In this document: in pieces, positions 10,753 to 22,870 of the stretch
How the letters are laid out: each line of letters starts with the position of its first letter
How positions within the stretch are numbered: the stretch's first letter is position 1
Assembly: GCA_025345505.1 (NCBI GenBank)
Contig: JANVCC010000018.1
Location: forward strand, 38,117,242 to 38,181,241
DNA: 64,000 nucleotides
Reading direction: 5' to 3'
DNA from: Todiramphus chloris collaris
Lineage: Eukaryota; Chordata; Aves; Coraciiformes; Alcedinidae
Translations under genes and position numbers: made by a program
Notes under the pieces: generated by a model
The model's input: the letters and a program-made list of their open reading frames with translations, nothing else
Told to the model about the DNA's origin: nothing
Database searches by the model: none

Positions 10753-11500
10753 GTGACAGAATCCATGCAAGTGAATGGATTACCTGGGGGCTTTGGTAAT
10801 TATCCAGCTTTATATTTAGTCAAATGTTGGTCTCTTGTGGAAGGGTTGAGCTGTCAGTGGACAGTGAGGCATGTCAGTGTCCTTGTTTTGGGCTGTCCCT
10901 GCAGCACGCTTGAGCCTGTTGCTCAGGTGGCACAGTGGCCCTGCTCCTTCCCCAAGCCTGACCTTGGCTTTTCGACTCCACCAGCAGTACAGACTGGGAC
11001 ATGTGCTGCTGGCTTTTGTAGCACAGACGTCCACCAGCTAGGAACAGACCGAGACCACCAATTTATCTCATGCAGGAAAACAAACAGCTGTCATACAGCA
11101 TGACTTTGTGTCACTATCCCTGAACCAAATTAAAACCAGTGATGCAGGCATTCAAATCTCTCTGCCCCATCATTAACTGTCCCCTGAAGCTACCCAGTTC
11201 CCTGAATGTTATGCTCTTCAGCTTCTTCCTGTGTCCTTTTCAATTGGAGTTGAGCAATGATGAACCATTTTAGCCACAGTTCTATATAATTTAGGTTATG
11301 AATTCAATGCATTAAGAAAAGGAGAGCAACATCTAACACAGTTAAGAATGAATACATTTTTTTTTAAATTGACAGATTTCTGCTGATGGGTGTTAGTAGC
11401 CATAGCAGACAGAACGCATTTGAGCTTAATCTTCTGCTATATTGATTTTTTTTTTTTTTTTTTTAATGTTTTGCCTATTTTGTTGTGGGTGGCACTGCAG
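10753..11500. other. unassigned sequence with a 116-codon open frame
   Basis: The plus frame 10753-11103 starts with ATG and is rich in Cys, Gly and Val, but has no motif, no supporting splice sites and no known match. The overlapping minus frame is open for about 70 codons. I do not call a gene. Confidence 0.3.
11446..11464. repeat. poly-T tract
   Basis: Nineteen consecutive T. On the plus strand it contributes to a pyrimidine-rich stretch about 40 bp ahead of the AG at 11499-11500. Confidence 0.9.
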
Positions 11501-11610
11501 GGCACTAACAAGGTTTTTTCTTTTGCTCTAATGTCAGTGATACTGTGCTGTGTCACGTTCCTTCCACCAAGTCCTGACAAAGATGACAGAAATGAAGAGC
11601 CAGAAGACCG
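11501..11610 (+). other. candidate plus-strand exon
   Basis: A 110-bp segment between GGCACTGCAG and CCG|GTGAGC is open in phase 0 to 2. Its translation moves from hydrophobic residues to an acidic-basic end (PSPDKDDRNEEPEDR). The upstream poly-T helps the acceptor but is 36 bp away. The next plus candidate (16450-16490) is phase-compatible. No protein family is recognised, and splice-like pairs of this quality occur by chance in 64 kb. Confidence 0.2.
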
Positions 11611-13235
11611 GTGAGCACTTGTTATGGAAAACCTGTGTCCACTATCCTCTCCTCCTTCCTTTCTCAGTCTCCCTCTGATACTCAAGTCTCAGCTCCGGCA
11701 CACTGGAAAGAAGCTGCTGTGAAGTGATGACACGGTGCTCCCGTTCAGAGCAGTGCCTTCTGGCTTCAGCGACTCTAATTGGCTCTGTGCTTTGAACCTT
11801 TCGGCACTGTGTCCTCCACGCAGCGTGGCTTGGTATTGACTCACTCTTCATTGCGAGTCTCCAGAACCAATGGCAGTAATATCATGAGCTTAAAGATCGT
11901 GATTTTGGTGTCTCTTTTTTCTGCAGAGTTTGAATGTGTGGCTGTAGCTCTAGATAAGGGTTCATGAGCTGCTCCATTAATGGTGCAGGCAGCTTTCAGC
12001 ACCTGCTATGGCATTTTTGCATGTTCCTTCAGAGCTAAAAGCTGACTGAGGCACGTGAGTTTCTTTTCTTTTCATGATCTGAAAATTACAAAATGCTGGT
12101 CCAGGTGGAAAAAGGAGGTTGTCAGGGAGAAGAATGAATATACTGGGACAGAGAAGATGGGCCTCTTTGACCTTGGGGATGCTGCTTTTGAACCTTATTT
12201 TTTATATTTTTCTAACACAAAGAAAATCACTGCTGCTCCTAAGTGATCTTTCAATGCAGAGCAACACCCTCATTAGTTTTTTTTTTCACCTTCTCACCTT
12301 CTTTCATTAAACCATACTCTTTACAGTCCCAGTTGAACAGCAGGGAACATTATGAGCTGAGTGAAAAGCATTTTCCTTTGTTAACATGTTTTTTCATCAT
12401 CAAGCAATAGAGCAGTAATGAGGACACAGATCATCTTTTCATTATAAATATGCATAGCAAAGTATTAAAAAAAAAAAAGTGGGTTTCTGAAATAAATAAA
12501 TAAACAAAACAACTGTGTGGTAAAGGTAAGGAATTGAGAAAAACAAGATGACAAAGCTTTTTCCTGGTGTTCTACCTTTTCTGGCGTACAGAGGCATCAA
12601 AGTCAGGGAAATCTCCAAGTGATGTTGGGTGCTCTGAATGTTGCATTTAATGGAAATAGGCATAGGATTGTATGTGCAGTTCTGTGAGATGCAAATCAAT
12701 ATCATTCATCAGTATGGCAAAAGAAACCAACAAATAAACAAACAAAACCCAACTAAAAACACAGCCTAAGATGACTCTAAAATAGATTGGTTCTTTCATG
12801 GAAATATACAGATTTGTTTTCTCTCTTGACTTTTGTTCACATTTCCCTTGTTCCTGCTAGATATGAAAACAACCCATCATGTCAGTTTTTAAATAGGGAC
12901 AGTATATATCAGTCTATGTGGCATACATGTTCAGTTCCAGAAATGAGAAACAATTACGAATTTGAATGAGAACTACACATTTGCTAGCTTAAGTTCATTC
13001 GGAGATGTAGCTGTGCGGAGGAGGCACTGTTTCTGTGTATGTGTTTGTATGGCACTTAATAAAATGAGGCTGTTATTGGAGGGTGAGGGAAAGAGCTCAA
13101 CTGCTATTGCAATGACTATAAAACCCGGCTATGATAAAAGCACTGAAAGCAGCAGTGCGTAAGTGCTGTCCCAGGGAAAGCCGCACCACTCTGTCACTGC
13201 TGCAGAAGGATGATCTACTCTCCTTATCCCTCCCC
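11611..13235. other. unassigned AT-rich sequence
   Basis: Short frames and A/T runs (about 12467-12478 and 12720-12760) only. No exon or named repeat is recognised apart from a purine-rich stretch leading into the CR1 fragment. Confidence 0.35.
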
Positions 13236-13832
13236 ACAGGTTGCAGAGGACTGATTGTGGCCAGCAGGTCAAGGGAAGTGGTTCTGATGCTCTACTCTGT
13301 GCTGCTGAGACTCCGCCTGGAGTACTGTATCCATCTCTGGAGTGCTGAACATAAGGAAGACATAGACCTACTGGAGCAGGTCCATAGGAGGACCACGAAA
13401 ATGGCCAGAAGGCTGGAACACCTCTCCTGTGAAGAATGGCTAAGAGAGTTAGGGTTGTTCACCCTGGAAAAGAGAAGGCTTCCCAAAGACCTTATTATGA
13501 CCTTACAGTACTTAAAGGGCACCTATAAGAAAGATGGGGACAAACTTTAGCAGGGCCTGTTGTGACAGGACAAGGGGAAATGATTTTAAATTAAAAGAGT
13601 GTAAATTTAGATTAGATATAAGGAAGAACTTTTTACAATGAGCATGGTGAAACACTGGAACAGGTTGCACAGAGAAGTGGTAGGTGCCCCATCCCTGGAA
13701 ACATTTGAGGTCAGGTTGAAAAGGGCTCTGAGCAATCTGATCTAGTTGAAGATGTCCCTGGAGGGTTGGACTAGGTGACCTTCAGAGGTCCCTTCCAACC
13801 CAAAGCATTCTGTGATTTTATATGATACTATG
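13236..13832 (+). mobile_element. CR1 LINE fragment, 3' end
   Basis: A 5'-truncated CR1. The first 300 bp encode the C-terminus of the CR1 ORF2 reverse transcriptase, with family blocks such as LEYCIHLWSAEHKEDIDLLEQ and [20 protein letters not shown], and stay open to a stop near 13550. The 3' UTR follows, including 'cactggaacaggttgcacag', 'ggttggactaggtgacct' and 'cccttccaaccc', and ends in the octamer-like tail (TCTGTGATTTTATATGATACTATGA). The element is dead because the endonuclease and most of the RT are missing. The open tail suggests moderate age. Confidence 0.93.
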
Positions 13833-16800
13833 ACAGCACTGGGTCTTTTCCCTGTTGTAGAATACTCTGCTCACTGCACTGGTGCAGTTGTGCTTCTGGG
13901 TAGCCTGAGGTGTATGTGCTTAAGGCTCCCCTCAGCCTCCGCTCCCTCCCCAGGCTGGTTCTTCCCATCAGTTTTCCCAGCACGGAGAAGTGTAGTGAGT
14001 CTGCAGAACCCACTTCCTCCTGCATTTCAGGACAAACATTCAGTGACTCCAAAGGAGAATGAAACACAAGCTTCCCTCCCTTCTTTTGTGACGGCCTGCA
14101 GGTTGTATCACAGTCTGGTCTTCAAGAGACTCTCTGTCTACTTAGTTTGCCTCTGCCAGCTTTTCTATGCCTTTTCCACAGCTATTACAATTAGTGTGGC
14201 CACATTTGTTCGTATGGTCTAAAGTTGCTAATCCTATCCCTTCCTGCCCCACAAATTATTCATTATAGTGTCATACAGTACTCAGCATAAAATGTACACT
14301 CGCGTGCTTGTTTTCATTTAATAAAACACCTGGTCACAGAGGCACTGTCAGCTCAAGTTTTGTTATGTCAGAATATTCACCTTAAGTCTTGTGGCATCTG
14401 TATGACAGAGAGGTCATCTAGAGTTTTCAGCTCTGTAAAACAGAGAGGGGGTGTGTGTGTACATGCTTTGCAACTGAAGGTTTAAACACCAAAACCCAAG
14501 TCACAAAGATGAAGCCCACTGAAGTTTTTTCCTGCTAGTGTGAGAGGGATGCCACCAGCTGATCACTTCACAGTCCCACACCATCCCTGGATCCACCGCA
14601 AAATAAATCCACCTTAACGGCAGTGAGGTTCTGGGCACAGATCAGCCTGGGATCAGCCCATGCAGCTCACCCTGCATCATTAACTTAGGGAAGAGAATAA
14701 AACAAACAGTTCTTCAGCGGAAGCCCTCCTGGGATTCTGTTTTAGCATGACCCTATCTTGAAGCCCCCTTGAAAAGACTTAGATTTTCTTGCATTGTTTT
14801 GTGGCTGGGATGGGGATTTTGGTTTCCAGAATCTATTCACTTTATAAGGAAAACACTAAAAAAATGAAGAGCTCAAAGATGTATTTTATCTCAAGGAAAA
14901 TCAACAGTCCAATGTCTCCCTGAGAGAGCACTGTCTTGAAAGCATCTTTTTTGGTTGGCTAGAGAAAGCTGAGTTCTGAGGGGGGAGATTGAGAAATAAA
15001 ACGTGGTCTTTTCGTAGCTACTGAATATTTACTGAATATCACAGGTCATATCGCAGAATATTAAAGAAAAACCCCAAACCAACAGGATCATTTAAGGATT
15101 AGGAGACTGACTAAATTATTTTATCTTCTGTCTTCCAATGCTCTTTTCCTATTTCTGAGGCCTGAGCTTATCTTCTGCTCATCTGTGTTGGCTCTGGATC
15201 AAAGGGTCATATAACTGTCTGAGTCAATAGCAGAGCTTTTAGCACCAGCACCAGGAGCCATCTTGGACAAATGGAATTGCGGATAAATTCTTCATTTTCC
15301 CCCCTCCCTCAGTCATTTATAAAAGCTATTTTTATTAAAACCTTCCTGGGTACTGCTCCTGCTGCAGCTGGGAGACCATGTGATGAGAGTTTTCTATTAA
15401 ACCGTAGAAGAATGATGCAGAAGTGCTTTGTTTACTTCAGTGTTGACTTTCCTATGTTTCTGCAATGCTTGTTTTCTTTAGAGTGACCAGGAATACTAGA
15501 ATGCACCAGGAAAGCCCTGACAGATGCTGCAGCAGCAGAATTTCTCTGTTCAGAGGGCATTTTTAGATGAAAAGGTATAAGGCACGTTTAGTGTGTTTAT
15601 CAGGAAACTGTTATTTGGTTAACTCTCTTTAAGAGCAGCACAGAGAGACTATCTATATTAGACCATTAGGTTATTTAGGAGGCTAGCCTGCTGGACCACA
15701 CTTACCTATTGTACTGAGTAAGAAATGAAACAGTATAGCAAGGTGTACTATTCTGTCACCACAAACTAGGAATGTCTTTTCTCATTAACAATGCTGCAGT
15801 TGTGGTTAAGCTACTCAAGATACAAGAGTGACAAGGGACGCAATTTTTTCATATCTACTTACATTATCTAAAGTATGAAAGAGTCTTAGCCTGCACACTT
15901 GCCCAAGTCAGTTTTCTGCTGGATCCAGTGCAATAGGATGACCTTAAAAGAGGAATTTCTATAGCAAGGATTGCAGAATCAAATTCTGTTGTGCCTGATT
16001 TTTGTCCTTTATGAAAGTCTGTGTAACTGTGCTTCCCTTTTGCTTTGTACTCTCCCCCCAACACACACACCTTCACCCCTTTGGAGTGGGTATTACTATG
16101 GAAACAGTTGTGTCCTTGCTATTGTTAAGGGCAGCTGAGTGACATCCAGAAATCCCATATACCCACAGAAAATTGTAATAGTAAATCATCTGACCAGCTA
16201 TTCTTAGCCATTCTCTTTCTCATGTAAGAGAGGGATGATATATAAAGGGAGCTTATATGAAGGAGCTTTTTTTGCTTGTGGAAATTTATGACTGCTCAAC
16301 TGAAGCATAAGAGTAAAGGTAAAATACCCAAAGCATTTCGTGAACAGCAGAACTAATGAAGCCTAAGTTCCCTATGGATTTGTATCCTGTGGTTGGATTC
16401 TCTGATGGCTAATACAATGACAGCCATATGATCATGTCTTTTCTTTTAGCTGGGACATTCAGAATGCTTTTGTGCCATGTGGATCGTCAGGTATGTAGTA
16501 ACGAGTTCAAATTGCAACTTTTTGTCAGTGAGGGTACTGACTCATCTATCCACACACCAGTTTTCATCAAACTTGTAGAAATCTAACATCTGAAATTGCT
16601 ACACTTCCATCATACTTGGTTGAAACAAACTACCAAGTTCAGAAAGTGAGTGGGGAAAAGATGGACACAAAGACATTGAAAATGTGATCTTGTGAATCTC
16701 TTTTCCTGGAAAATCAGACCAAGATTTTACTTAAATACTTGTTCCCTGTGATAACGTTTCTGTGCCCAGGTTCTTCAGGCTAGCAGGTGGATAATCCTCT

Positions 16801-16911
16801 ACTTCATAAGAGATCATGTTAAGATTTTTCTGTCTTTTTAAACAAATGATTAAAAAAGGCAAAGTTGCAGCAAGGAAAATTCACTTGAAATATAAGGATT
16901 GTTGGGTTTTT
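13833..16911. other. intergenic or intronic sequence
   Basis: Unique sequence with ordinary composition. The plus frame 13812-14222 begins inside the CR1 tail and is a chance frame. A minus-strand donor-like TAG|GTAAGT lies at 15706/15705. One candidate plus exon (16450-16490) is listed separately. No other feature. Confidence 0.35.
16450..16490 (+). other. candidate 41-bp plus-strand exon
   Basis: A clean pyrimidine tract and acceptor (ATGTCTTTTCTTTTAG) and a strong donor (CAG|GTATGT) enclose 41 bp. All three frames are open, so coding status cannot be judged. In the frame compatible with 11501-11610 it would read WDIQNAFVPCGSS. It could equally be a non-coding RNA exon or chance. Confidence 0.25.
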
Positions 16912-17095
16912 TTCACAGTGAAGGTGGTAAAGCTGTGGAACAGGCTGCCCAGAGAGTGTGTAGAATCTCTGTCATTGGAAAGAGTTGGCTAGTGAAAGCC
17001 TGGAGCTACCTTCTGTGACTTCTGCTTTGATTGGGGACTGGATCAGATAATCTCCAGAGATCCCTTCTCTTCTAGAGTTTCTGTGCTTCTGTTTT
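16912..17095 (+). mobile_element. CR1 LINE 3' UTR fragment
   Basis: The CR1 3' UTR is recognisable from 'aaagctgtggaacaggct' and 'gcccagagag' to 'ctggatcagataatctcc' and 'agagatccct', ending near 17095 without the perfect terminal octamers. It is a diverged, 5'-truncated copy with no coding part. Confidence 0.85.
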
Positions 17096-19409
17096 ACATA
17101 CTAGTTTATATTTCATTTCTGTAGGCCTCTCTTATCCAAGAAGAACAACAGTCAAGGTCACATTCTTCAGGAACGTGATGTTCTGATAAACAGTGTGTGC
17201 ATGCTGTCATGAGCATACTCTCTATGGAAGGGTTCAGATTTTTACTGTCTGAGACAAACTAGAACTTTTCTAATAAATCTTCAGTATTTTCTGAATATTA
17301 GTTTCCCTATCATTTCATTTAAACTGTGTGTAAAGTCACAGTGAAGCTTTACATTGTATAAAAAACTCCTCCAGCTTTTTCCACCTCCCTCTCTGATAAC
17401 TGGAGAATGCAATGCAGACAGCAAGACCACTGGAGTTACTGTCTCTTGCGGATAACAGATACTTTGTAAATTCACTATTTTTCTTGCATAATTTTGGCTA
17501 GTATGCTCTGGAAAACTTGGCTGAAGTGGGATAGGAAAAAAAAAAGTATTATTTTTATGAAATACAACATTTTATAATGTGATTGCCTGTCCCAAATGCA
17601 ATCTATTTGACCAATGAGCTGGCAGTGTTTAGGAGTAGATGAAACTCTCTACAAATCTGAAAACTCCAAATGTTCCAGACTCCCATATTGGGAATATATG
17701 GACATAGGACTTTAAAAAAAGAAGACATATAAAACCATCATAATTGTATTTTTTAATCCTTACTGTTTTTTCTCTACACTGATAGTAATCCAGTGGGAGA
17801 TGGTGAAATAGTCTGTTAGTAAAGAGCCAAGTGGCCATAATAAAACATATCCAGTAACAAATCTTTCCACCAGAAATCCACCTTTGCTTAGTTTAAACCT
17901 TTTCACCAACTCCTGCAGCACTGTTCCTAAAATAATTGCATGCTTCGTTATTTAGTGCTCATCTTGTGATAGCAGAAGGTGATAAACCCGTGGCAGGGTT
18001 GGAGAGAGAAGACTGGGAAGCAACAGCCCTTGCAACACAAGGTTTAGGAGCTCAGACCAAAGGCAACAGGTGGGTACAACAAACGGCCAGAGGCCACGCA
18101 AGGTACCAGTGGGGTGATTATGAACGGCGTGACGAGCAGCTGTCACAGCATACCAGCTGCCTAGCCACTGACATCTCACACTGAAGAGAGGAAAGAAAGC
18201 AAGCAAGCCCCCAATAACTGACACCCCTCTATGAGCCTCGCTGACAAAGACAAGTCTAATTGGAGCTGCTACGTCATTGGTTTTTTTGGTTACTCATGTC
18301 CTTTTTCACTCCTACCCACTTCCCGGTGGGAGTTGTACCCTCATTTGCCTGTCATCTCTTGTATTTAGGGCCAGGCTGTTCCAGTCAAAGGGCATGAAGT
18401 ACAATTTTCCTGACCTAATCAGGAAGGAAGGGGAAATTTTAGATATTGGAAGTTAAGTGCCAGCAGGAGTAGGGGAGTAGTTTTTCTCTGTAGTAGAGCC
18501 TGGAACTATGTGAGCATTTGCAGAGATGAGGTTGGCAAAGGTCTTGGAGACCTGAGGGGCAAGGAAGGGAGAAGGTTGGAGTACCCTTATTTGTGTACTG
18601 AGACACTTCTGTGCAGCAGAATGAGAAGTCACTGTGGTCTGGTGACTCAGTACAGGCTGAAGTGTGCATCCATCCTTTAGGGTCATCACAGCAGCAAACT
18701 TGCTTATCAGTATGATGTACTCCATAATCATACACTGGGAGTGGCAACCACCTTCATACTAAGACACCTAAGCATTAGCAACTACTTGTAGGTGTCTGCA
18801 TGTGGGATGTCTGAGCTCCCACAGTAGTCTGTGAAGACCCAGTCAATACAATCAAGAGATCCTGGCAAGAAACTTGGGTGACCCACTACTGAACATACAT
18901 AACACACCTGAGGCACAACCCAGTTCTCTTTAGAGCATCCCATTTTGCCTACAGCCATCCTTTCAGAAATGCATGGATCTCCTCTAGGTCATGATCGTAT
19001 CTACTGCTCCAGGGTAGACATCTCAGATATCCAGGCACTTCAGATCTTGGGGGCTTGGACAGCTATGGTTAGCACATGAACACCTACACATACATACCAA
19101 AATGTATGTGTCTTAAACTTTGGTTTCTCTTGTAGTCAGACTCTAGAAAACAACAGATAAAAGTCATAGCAATTACTGCAAGGACACAGCTGTTAGCTGA
19201 GAAGCAACATAAATTAGCACATGTAGAGCTCTGTGCCACTGCAGTAAATCAGCTTCCAGTACCTGAGCTAATGTGTTTAAAGCTGTCTGGTATCTTCATG
19301 CTGCATTGCTGTATGCAATGGAAGTGCACTTGAAGATTGATGGTCCTTAGGCCAGTGTTGCTGGTGAACCACCTTCTCCAGGAATATGAGGCTACTGTGC
19401 TTTGAAGGA
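17096..19409. other. intergenic or intronic sequence
   Basis: No exon or named repeat is recognised with confidence. The stretch 18760-19090 has repeat-like character (several reiterated short motifs around 'cacctacacatacata') but I cannot name it. The overlapping minus frames at 18439-18747 are probably chance. Confidence 0.35.
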
Positions 19410-19520
19410 GAAGTGAAGGTCAACATTGTCTAGTGGGAGGTGTCCCTGCCATGGCAGGAGGGTTGGAACTAGATGATATTTAAGGTCCCTTCCAACCCAA
19501 ACCGTTCCATGAATCTATTA
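19410..19520 (+). mobile_element. CR1 LINE 3' tail
   Basis: The last 110 bp of a CR1: 'gtctagtgggaggtgtccct' then 'ggaactagatgatattta', 'aggtcccttccaacccaaac' and a tail ending TCCATGAATCTATT. No coding part remains. Confidence 0.9.
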
Positions 19521-21127
19521 TTAACATGGTGATATAACCTTGTGGTTTTTTAATTGGTACTGAAACTATCAAACATGTAAGTCAGAATTCCAAACAAAAT
19601 GTCCTGTATTTTACTGAAGTTTCTCTTGGAGAGAAGGGAGTGAAAAAAAGGAAAAGTGCCAAATGAGTGATGTTAGCAATCACTTGACCGGCACTGCTAC
19701 TAGCGTGGAAGGTATCCCTAGCTAGAGGCTGATACCAGATTTAAGATTCGCTTCAAGCTTAAAAGAGCTTCAAAAATGTATACAAAAGGAGAGAAGATTA
19801 ATATTTGATGATGCTGGGGGGGAAGGTGGTTCAGAACTGAAGAGCTAGGGGAAGGTAGAGATCTAGGTCTTTAATATTGTGATATTTAATAAGACTTAAG
19901 GTTCTCTTGCTTTTTCTTATGGTAGAAAGAAGGTAGAAAATCCTTCAGTGCTACCTGTAGATTAATAAAGGACAAGCCTACCCCTTAAAAGAAGTGTGGT
20001 ATGATCTGCTCATACTAATACATGCACCAGATCCAGAAGCAATGCAGTATATCAGTAAAGCACGGAGACAGAACTTGATGCACATGGGCTATATTAGGCA
20101 CAGTGGTGCACAGGGTGGCTAACAGCTAACATCTTGCTGTGTGAGAAGAACTTCTTCATGTGTCTTCATTATTAATTTTGAAGGAGTCTCAGCTGTGACC
20201 TCCAGTGTAGACATAGCCAAAAATGTTACATGCGAATAATATTTTATACGTGGCACAAAAACTCAGCAGCAACAATCACGTTTTCTTGATGCATCTCAAA
20301 TTATATATCCCACACACAATCAGTCACACAGGGACATGACTTAAATGTGGTTTTGGAAGAGGAAAGAGTAGTGATTGAAGGCTATAAGGGCATTTAGAAA
20401 TGACTTGCAAGTGTCAGCCAGGCTTTTTTTGCATTAACTAATTTTCAAATGAGAAATAAATGGAGTTTTGATTGGTTAAGTTAAATATGACTTAGGAAAA
20501 AGAATAAGAGAAAGGAGAAGCATTTGAAAAATGTAGTTGCTCACTACAAAGTCTATGAACATTATGTAAGGATTTACGAATCAGCCTTGAATTACTGGAT
20601 AGTAGAGACAAGCATTTTGAATTGTTTTGCTGAAATCCTCATAGAGTCTGAAAATAATTTAAGAAGGATAAAGGTGGTCTCAAAAATGATGTTAGAAATG
20701 CACCCTCATATTTCAGTTTATAAGCGGTCTCTTAAAAATAATTCCTTGTCCTTGTTATTATTTGAAGTACAAGAAAGAGAGGGAAATCTCTCTTAGAATT
20801 CAGGTAGGTGAAATTACAAGCGGAACTTTACAGGTTGTAGATCAGACCCTCAAAATGTCTGTGGTATCAATTTAACTCTAATCAGAATTCCTGCTACCTG
20901 CTGAAGGAGGTTTGGCTGATGCCAAAAACCCACCCAACTCTGAGGAATGTCTGTTTTGTAGTTAAAGGTCCAGATTGTCTTCTGATTATCTGAAATAGAT
21001 GCAGTCTCAAGAATTATAATTATACTCTCTTGTTAAGCAGTGGGTCTTTTACTTTGAAACACGAGCTCTTTGTGTTCAGTTCATAGCTTTCCTTTGGCTG
21101 CTTCCTCCATTCTCCTTTTGTACTTAC
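19521..21127. other. AT-rich unassigned sequence with one 90-codon frame
   Basis: The plus frame 20524-20796 (90 codons) starts with ATG and has a balanced composition, with KVYEHYVRIYES near its start and a basic-acidic mixture later. A donor-like CAG|GTAGGT follows at 20803. No acceptor of quality, motif or homolog is recognised, so it is not called as a gene. Confidence 0.3.
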
Positions 21128-21193
21128 CGCATTGAAATCTTCCTTCTTGTAACTGGATGTAATCCCAGTCCCAGTTCATAATAACAGTGGTCA
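21128..21193 (-). other. candidate minus-strand exon next to a CR1-like tail
   Basis: Sixty-six bp between CTCACCACCAG and GCG|GTAAGT are open in a frame with aromatic-rich coding character (MNWDWDYIQLQEGRFQC). The frame reads through the donor for 16 more codons to a stop. However, its right end overlaps the start of an old CR1-like tail in the opposite orientation, which makes a functional exon less likely. Confidence 0.15.
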
Positions 21194-21365
21194 CTGGTGG
21201 TGAGCTGTCTTCCAGGGGAATCCATTATCAGAGGCATTTATAATTGGGCTGGATAAAACAGTTGAAAAATGTATAGGAGGGAGAGGGAACAATTCTGCAG
21301 TGCTGAGGGTTGAGCTGGATGACCAAAGGGGTCTTTTCTATCTCACATTTTTATTCTGATCATGG
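21185..21365 (+). mobile_element. old CR1/L3-like 3' end
   Basis: It is organised like a CR1 3' UTR: 'ggtggtgagctgtcttccag', 'gggctggataaaacagttg', 'gggttgagctggatgacc' and a tail 'tatctcacatttttattctgat'. It is more diverged than the other copies and may belong to an older CR1 subfamily or to L3. Confidence 0.6.
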
Positions 21366-22609
21366 AAGTACACAGTATAATGAGCCAGATATTCAAATAT
21401 CTTCAGGCAAACCATTTTGGCCAGGAAGAATGTACATTGGGCGCTCAACTTGATGCATCTGAAAGAAAATCAGTAGTTTTCCAAAGGCCATAATAGGACA
21501 GAAATAGTGCTGGCAGTTCTGGATATTTCTTTGTGAAAATTTGTACCATCAGTTATATAAGCAATCAAGTATTTTTTGCATCAAAGACTGTAGTGAACAA
21601 TTTTAGTTACTCCTCCCTTCAAATCTCAATCTTGCTGTCTTTATATGGATGTTGTTAGAATATCATGACTCCAAAGCCTTCTTTCTTTTAAGTCACATGG
21701 TTTCCCACCCAGTGGATTGCACTATGAATTCCCTGAATATCAGAATGTCAAACAAAGGACCCCCAGTATTGAAAAGAATCATCACGCTTATATGGGAAAT
21801 GAGGAACAATATGTTTGATAAGTCAGCTTCTTTTACCAAATCTGACTTCATACAGCACTAAATATCCTGGTTGAAGAGAAATCTTGGGGAAAATTCTGCC
21901 CTATCTACAGGGAGATGTGATGTTCAGATGATAGTTCTGGAGATGATGCTGTAAAGCAGGATAATGATGAAATGTTTCTCCAGGGACCATGTCCAGGAGG
22001 TATGCAAGTGGGTGCTGTTGGGGCTGGGTTTCATCAGGACTGGCTCAGCCATGGGGCTGATCCCTTGCCATGTGATCCTGCACATGTCAAGTCATCTAAT
22101 TAAGAGGAGACACCTCACGCATTGTCCCTGTACTTGGTTCAGTAACATTTAGGACTTTCTTCAGAGGCACCTATGCTGATACTGTGGGGATGTGAGTGAT
22201 TGTGAGTGGCTATGAAACTGCCTGTGTACCTGCAGAGATGCTGCACCCTGCTATGTTATCTCACAGAGTAGCAAGTGGGTGACAGCTCAGCTCTGTAGCA
22301 GGTCTGGGTGTTGATGACACATGATGATACAGTTAAGCCTGTCAAAAATTCTCCAGGACAGTATTTTTTTTGTTGGAAAGTAACTCTTTGCTGAAATTGA
22401 AACACTAAAAGGATCTTGCTTATGTCCACAAATTTCCATTTTTAAAAATAAGTCCTTAAAATTAGGCTTTTTTTTTTTTTTTTAATAGACATTTTAGTAA
22501 GAGATTTATGGCTTGGAAGCATTTGATTGTCAGTTTCCTAAACTAGCTTTCATTTCAAAATGTGCTATATTTTATATTATTAATAAATGAGTGCCTTGAT
22601 CACTTATTT
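21366..22609. other. unassigned sequence
   Basis: Ordinary intergenic sequence with a T-tract at about 22469-22485. Nothing else is recognised. Confidence 0.4.
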
Positions 22610-22870
22610 TGCACTTGCAACAATTCCAATTGCTATATCAATTACCAAACCAATTATCTATTACAAATGACCACTTTCCTCTGTTACCAATAAGAAAACC
22701 AAATATGAATTACCAAACCAATTAGAATACCAATTAACGATTTCCATTGTAATTACCAGTCACTAGTAAGAATTACCCCAATGGACATTTGGAACAGCAA
22801 TTGCCAATTAAAATACCAATTACCAAAGCAAAACCCAGTTACAGTAGCACTTAACAATCAGAATACTAAT
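22610..22870. repeat. diffuse AATTACCAA-type degenerate repeat
   Basis: The motif AATTACCAA and one-base variants (caattaccaa, gaattaccaaa, taattaccag, caattgccaa, aattacccc) recur about a dozen times at irregular spacing over 250 bp. Intervening sequence is also built of AAT/CCA blocks. This looks like an old, eroded short-period tandem array. Confidence 0.65.

Noticed and set aside
13131..13550. 139-codon plus-strand frame as a host gene
   Set aside because: It translates to the CR1 reverse-transcriptase C-terminus and is followed by the CR1 3' UTR and tail.
18760..19090. possible LTR or SINE
   Set aside because: No inverted TG...CA ends, tRNA-like boxes or poly-A tail could be found. I could not assign a family.
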